NCBI GenBank assembly: GCA_012837655.1
Contig: DUQT01000241.1
Coordinates: forward strand, 1-8,179
Direction of reading: 5' to 3'
Source: Actinomyces sp.
GTDB taxonomy: Bacteria > Actinomycetota > Actinomycetes > Actinomycetales > Actinomycetaceae
Length of the DNA stretch: 8,179 nucleotides
Part shown: positions 6,052 to 8,179 of the stretch, in pieces
Numbering within the stretch: the first letter of the stretch is position 1
Layout of the letters: each line of letters begins with the position of its first letter
Position numbers and translations under genes: made by a program
The notes under the pieces: model-generated
The model's database searches: none
The model's input: the letters and a program-made list of their open reading frames with translations, nothing else
What the model was told of the DNA's origin: nothing

Positions 6052-6906
6052 AAACCTTTGATTTTGCAGTCTGACTTCGGTTATTCCGATGGTGCTGTCT
6101 CAGCAATGCACGGGGTAGCCTACACCGTAAACCCGGAACTTTCGATACATAATCTGACGCACAACATTCCCCCGTATGACGTGTGGGAGGGATCGTGTCG
6201 GCTGGTCCAAACTGTTGGCTACTGGCCGAAGGGGTCTGTTTTTGTTTCCGTAGTTGATCCAGGTGTTGGCTCGGACAGACTTTCAGTAGTCGCAAAAACA
6301 AAGTCGGGGCACTACATTGTGACGCCTGACAACGGAACGCTCACCCACGTCGCCGTGGAGTATGGAATCGAAGAGCTGCGCGAAATCGACGAAACAATAA
6401 ATCGCCTTCCTGGTTCGGCTCATTCCCATACATTCCACGGTCGAGACATCTACTCCTATACAGGGGCTCGCCTGGCAGCAGGCGTTATTACTTTTGAGGA
6501 AGTCGGCCCCGTCCTCGGCGAAGAATATCTGGTCACGCTACCAATAATGGAACCCCGCGTGGAAGGCGACCAGGTTTGCGGAACGATCGACACCCACGAC
6601 GTTCGCTACGGATCGCTGTGGACGAATATTCCGCGCGAACTGTTCCTAGAACTCGGTATGGAACTGGGACAGTACGTGCGCGTGCATATCGAAAACGACC
6701 GCGGAGATGTGTTCTCGGCACCGTTGAAGTATGTTCGCTCCTTCGCCGACGTGTCAGTGGGCGAAGCGCTGATTTATACGAACTCGCTGGACAACATCGC
6801 GGTTGCGATCAACCGTGGTTCGTTCGCGAGGGCGTACTCCGTGGGGCAGGGAACGCACTGGAAAGTGAGCTTCCGCTATCCACTAGCTGACGCACCCCAC
6901 GCCTAA
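6049..6906 (+). CDS. SAM hydroxide adenosyltransferase (DUF62 / SAM hydrolase family)
   Basis: A 285-residue cytoplasmic enzyme of the family that splits S-adenosylmethionine with hydroxide into adenosine and L-methionine; it is related to the SAM-dependent chlorinase and fluorinase. Visible family features are the N-terminal LQSDFGYSDG (6-15) with Asp9, VVDPGVGSDR (68-77) with Asp70 and Arg77, VTPDNGTLT (91-99), and TFHGRD (128-133) with His130. Asp70, Arg77 and His130 fit the Asp-Arg-His set known for the hydroxide-using members, so hydrolysis rather than halogenation is expected. The C-terminal half (about 170-285) is the second, beta-rich domain, with NSLDNIAVAINRGSFA (245-260). The start at 6049 has AGGAG five bases upstream. 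An in-frame ATG at 5914 would add 45 residues but lies in the structured leader and lacks a ribosome site. It is the first gene of the operon with an ECF transporter. Confidence 0.88.
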   Translation: MKPLILQSDFGYSDGAVSAMHGVAYTVNPELSIHNLTHNIPPYDVWEGSCRLVQTVGYWPKGSVFVSVVDPGVGSDRLSVVAKTKSGHYIVTPDNGTLTHVAVEYGIEELREIDETINRLPGSAHSHTFHGRDIYSYTGARLAAGVITFEEVGPVLGEEYLVTLPIMEPRVEGDQVCGTIDTHDVRYGSLWTNIPRELFLELGMELGQYVRVHIENDRGDVFSAPLKYVRSFADVSVGEALIYTNSLDNIAVAINRGSFARAYSVGQGTHWKVSFRYPLADAPHA

Positions 6907-7031
6907 CAAATCTCGGCTAGAGATCCGCCACAAGATCCCGGCTGCGGATCCGTTACAAGATCCCGGCTGAAGATCCGTTACAGAATACCGACCGAGGATC
7001 CGTTCCACGATCCCGACAAAAGATCCCTATC
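6907..7031 (+). repeat. Five tandem copies of a 25-bp unit between the DUF62 and S-component genes
   Basis: Units start at 6907, 6932, 6957, 6982 and 7007, beginning on the base right after the DUF62 stop codon. The third unit begins AAGATCCCGGCTG and ends AAGATCCGTTAC, showing that each unit is itself two half-units of 13 and 12 bases with the core GATCC. GATCC occurs eight times (6922, 6934, 6947, 6959, 6972, 6997, 7009, 7022) with 12/13-base spacing; only the first half of units one and four lack it. The middle units are most alike and the ends are diverged. The remaining 24 bases to the next gene (7032-7055) carry no repeat. Role unknown; a DNA- or RNA-binding array, a processing or stability element, or simple slippage expansion are all possible. 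Confidence 0.9.
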
Positions 7032-7055
7032 GATACAAGCAGAAAGATTAGAACA

Positions 7056-7607
7056 ATGAATAAGACCTCTCCGGTCACTGCAGTTGTTGCTACCGGCATT
7101 GGTGCAGCACTGTTTTTCGTCCTTGGACGCTTTGTTGTCATCCCAACTCCGGTTCCGAACACAACTATTAATATCCAGTACGCGCTACTGGCAGTTTTCG
7201 CCCTTCTATACGGCCCGCTTGTCGCGGTCCTAATGGGCTTTATTGGCCACTTCCTAATTGACGTCACGTCCTATGGCCCGTGGTGGTCTTGGATCGTAGC
7301 GTCCGCTCTTGCCGGTCTGATCATGGGTGTACTCATGCTGAAAGATCGCGTGCAGGAGGACGGAATTAGCCGTAGCGGACTAATCAGGTTCAACGTGGCG
7401 GTGCTTATCGGGCACGCCGTGGCGTGGTTCCTGGTCGCGCCAGTGTTGGACATCCTCTTCTACTCTGAGCCTGTTTCCAAGGTGTTCACCCAGGGCGCAG
7501 TCGCAGGTATTTCGAACATCCTAACCACCGCAATCATCGGCACGCTGATCGTGATTGCCTACGCGAAGACCCGCACTTCCGCGGGATCGCTACAAGAAAA
7601 GGAATAG
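7056..7607 (+). CDS. ECF transporter S component, UPF0397 / DUF1393 family
   Basis: A 183-residue integral membrane protein that binds the substrate of an energy-coupling-factor (vitamin-type) ABC importer. It matches the UPF0397 family (also labelled ECF-type riboflavin transporter S component): VVATGIGAALFFVLGRF (10-26), IPTPVPNTTINIQYALLAVF (29-48), YGPLVAVLMGFIGHFLIDV (52-70) and YGPWWSWIVASALAGLIMGVL (73-93). Hydrophobic segments at about 7-28, 41-66, 76-95, 110-133 and 145-170 give five or six membrane helices, as usual for S components, and the length is typical. The ribosome site is weak (AGAAAG, 7041-7046, nine bases before the ATG). It follows the 25-bp repeats and lies seven bases upstream of the ATPase gene. 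The family name implies riboflavin, but no experiment visible here fixes the substrate; the SAM hydrolase neighbour argues for keeping other options open. Confidence 0.85.
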   Translation: MNKTSPVTAVVATGIGAALFFVLGRFVVIPTPVPNTTINIQYALLAVFALLYGPLVAVLMGFIGHFLIDVTSYGPWWSWIVASALAGLIMGVLMLKDRVQEDGISRSGLIRFNVAVLIGHAVAWFLVAPVLDILFYSEPVSKVFTQGAVAGISNILTTAIIGTLIVIAYAKTRTSAGSLQEKE

Positions 7608-7614
7608 GTCAAGC

Positions 7615-8179
7615 GTGACTAAGCGTCATTCGACCGGGGCGGGCACGAACAGTGTCCGCCCCACGAATAGCACGTCGAACAGTGCCGACCCGATTATCGA
7701 GTTTCGAAACTTCACCTTTCAGTACCGCGCCCAGGCATCACCAACACTGCATGACATTAACCTGACCATTAATCGCGGTGAAAAAGTAGCGATCGTCGGC
7801 CAGTCCGGGTCGGGGAAATCAACGCTAGCTCACGTCATTAACGGGCTCATCCCCTACCGATTCCCCGGCGACTTCACCGGCGAAGTCCGGGTGGGCGACA
7901 TTGATCCAACTAAGACTCCTCTACACGAGATCTCCAAGATTGTCGGCACTGTCCTGCAGGACCCGGACGGCCAGTTCATCGGCCTAACAGTTGCCGAAGA
8001 CATTGCGTTCTCCTTAGAGAACGATCTGGTTGAGCACGATGAAATGCATTCCCGGGTTCGCCGCGCAGCCCAGATTGTCAACATCCAAGACCGCCTCAAG
8101 GCCTCGCCCCACGACCTGTCCGGCGGACAAAAGCAACGTGTCTCCATGTCCGGCGTTCTTATCGATGAAGTTGACGTGC
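7615..8179 (+). CDS. ECF transporter energy-coupling ATPase (5' part; gene runs off the window)
   Basis: The first 188 residues of a cytoplasmic ABC ATPase that powers the ECF importer. It has Walker A GQSGSGKST (62-70), a Q-loop LQDPDGQFIG (114-123) typical of ECF ATPases, and the ABC signature LSGGQKQR (168-175). The window ends just before Walker B. Such proteins next to UPF0397 genes often carry two ATPase domains in tandem; whether this one does lies outside the window. Translation starts at GTG (7615), with AGG six bases upstream overlapping the end of the S-component gene, and seven bases separate the two genes, so they are co-transcribed and probably co-translated. The first 25 residues are a polar Ser/Thr/Asn-rich stretch before the usual domain start (IIEFRNFTFQY, 27-37). 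I find no better start codon further in. Confidence 0.92.
   Translation, partial: MTKRHSTGAGTNSVRPTNSTSNSADPIIEFRNFTFQYRAQASPTLHDINLTINRGEKVAIVGQSGSGKSTLAHVINGLIPYRFPGDFTGEVRVGDIDPTKTPLHEISKIVGTVLQDPDGQFIGLTVAEDIAFSLENDLVEHDEMHSRVRRAAQIVNIQDRLKASPHDLSGGQKQRVSMSGVLIDEVDV

Noticed and set aside
6049..6906. SAM-dependent fluorinase or chlorinase
   Set aside because: The protein has the Asp70/Arg77/His130 set of the hydroxide-using family and the usual 285-residue length, and there is no halometabolite gene nearby.
6907..7031. CRISPR array
   Set aside because: The 25-bp units are directly adjacent with no unique spacers and diverge from each other, so it is a tandem repeat.

Overview
The window looks like part of an actinobacterial chromosome of moderate GC content, estimated by eye in the mid-50s percent. 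The protein sequences resemble those of host-associated Actinomycetaceae-type bacteria. This is an inference from codon style, family resemblance and the Shine-Dalgarno sites; there is no rRNA or marker gene here to fix the taxon.

Layout. Positions 1-263 hold the 3' end of an unrecognised plus-strand gene, closed by a long hairpin (294-340) that probably terminates transcription from both sides. Positions 493-5767 form a minus-strand proline-use module. putP, a Na+/proline symporter, is read first and is followed by its own hairpin terminator (4231-4266). Next comes putA, a fused proline dehydrogenase / glutamate-semialdehyde dehydrogenase of 1199 residues that has no N-terminal DNA-binding domain but has a long C-terminal extension ending in the conserved PutA tail. 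Together they import proline and oxidise it to glutamate. A CATTTTGG element lies just upstream of both genes.

From about 5900 onward a plus-strand operon runs off the window. It encodes a SAM hydroxide adenosyltransferase (DUF62 family), an ECF transporter S component of the UPF0397 / DUF1393 family, and the start of its ECF ATPase. The pairing suggests that SAM turnover to adenosine and methionine is linked to uptake of a vitamin-like or SAM-related solute; the substrate cannot be read from the sequence.

Two non-coding elements stand out. (1) The 5' leader of the DUF62 operon (5923-6051) can fold into a three-way junction closed by an 8-position stem. A further 6-bp hairpin buries the Shine-Dalgarno sequence and AUG of the DUF62 gene, and a 7-nt segment inside the junction is perfectly complementary to the 5' side of that hairpin. 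This is the architecture of a translational riboswitch, and I could not match it to a class I know. (2) The gap between the DUF62 gene and the S-component gene (6907-7031) is five head-to-tail copies of a 25-bp unit beginning on the base after the stop codon, with GATCC recurring every 12/13 bases.
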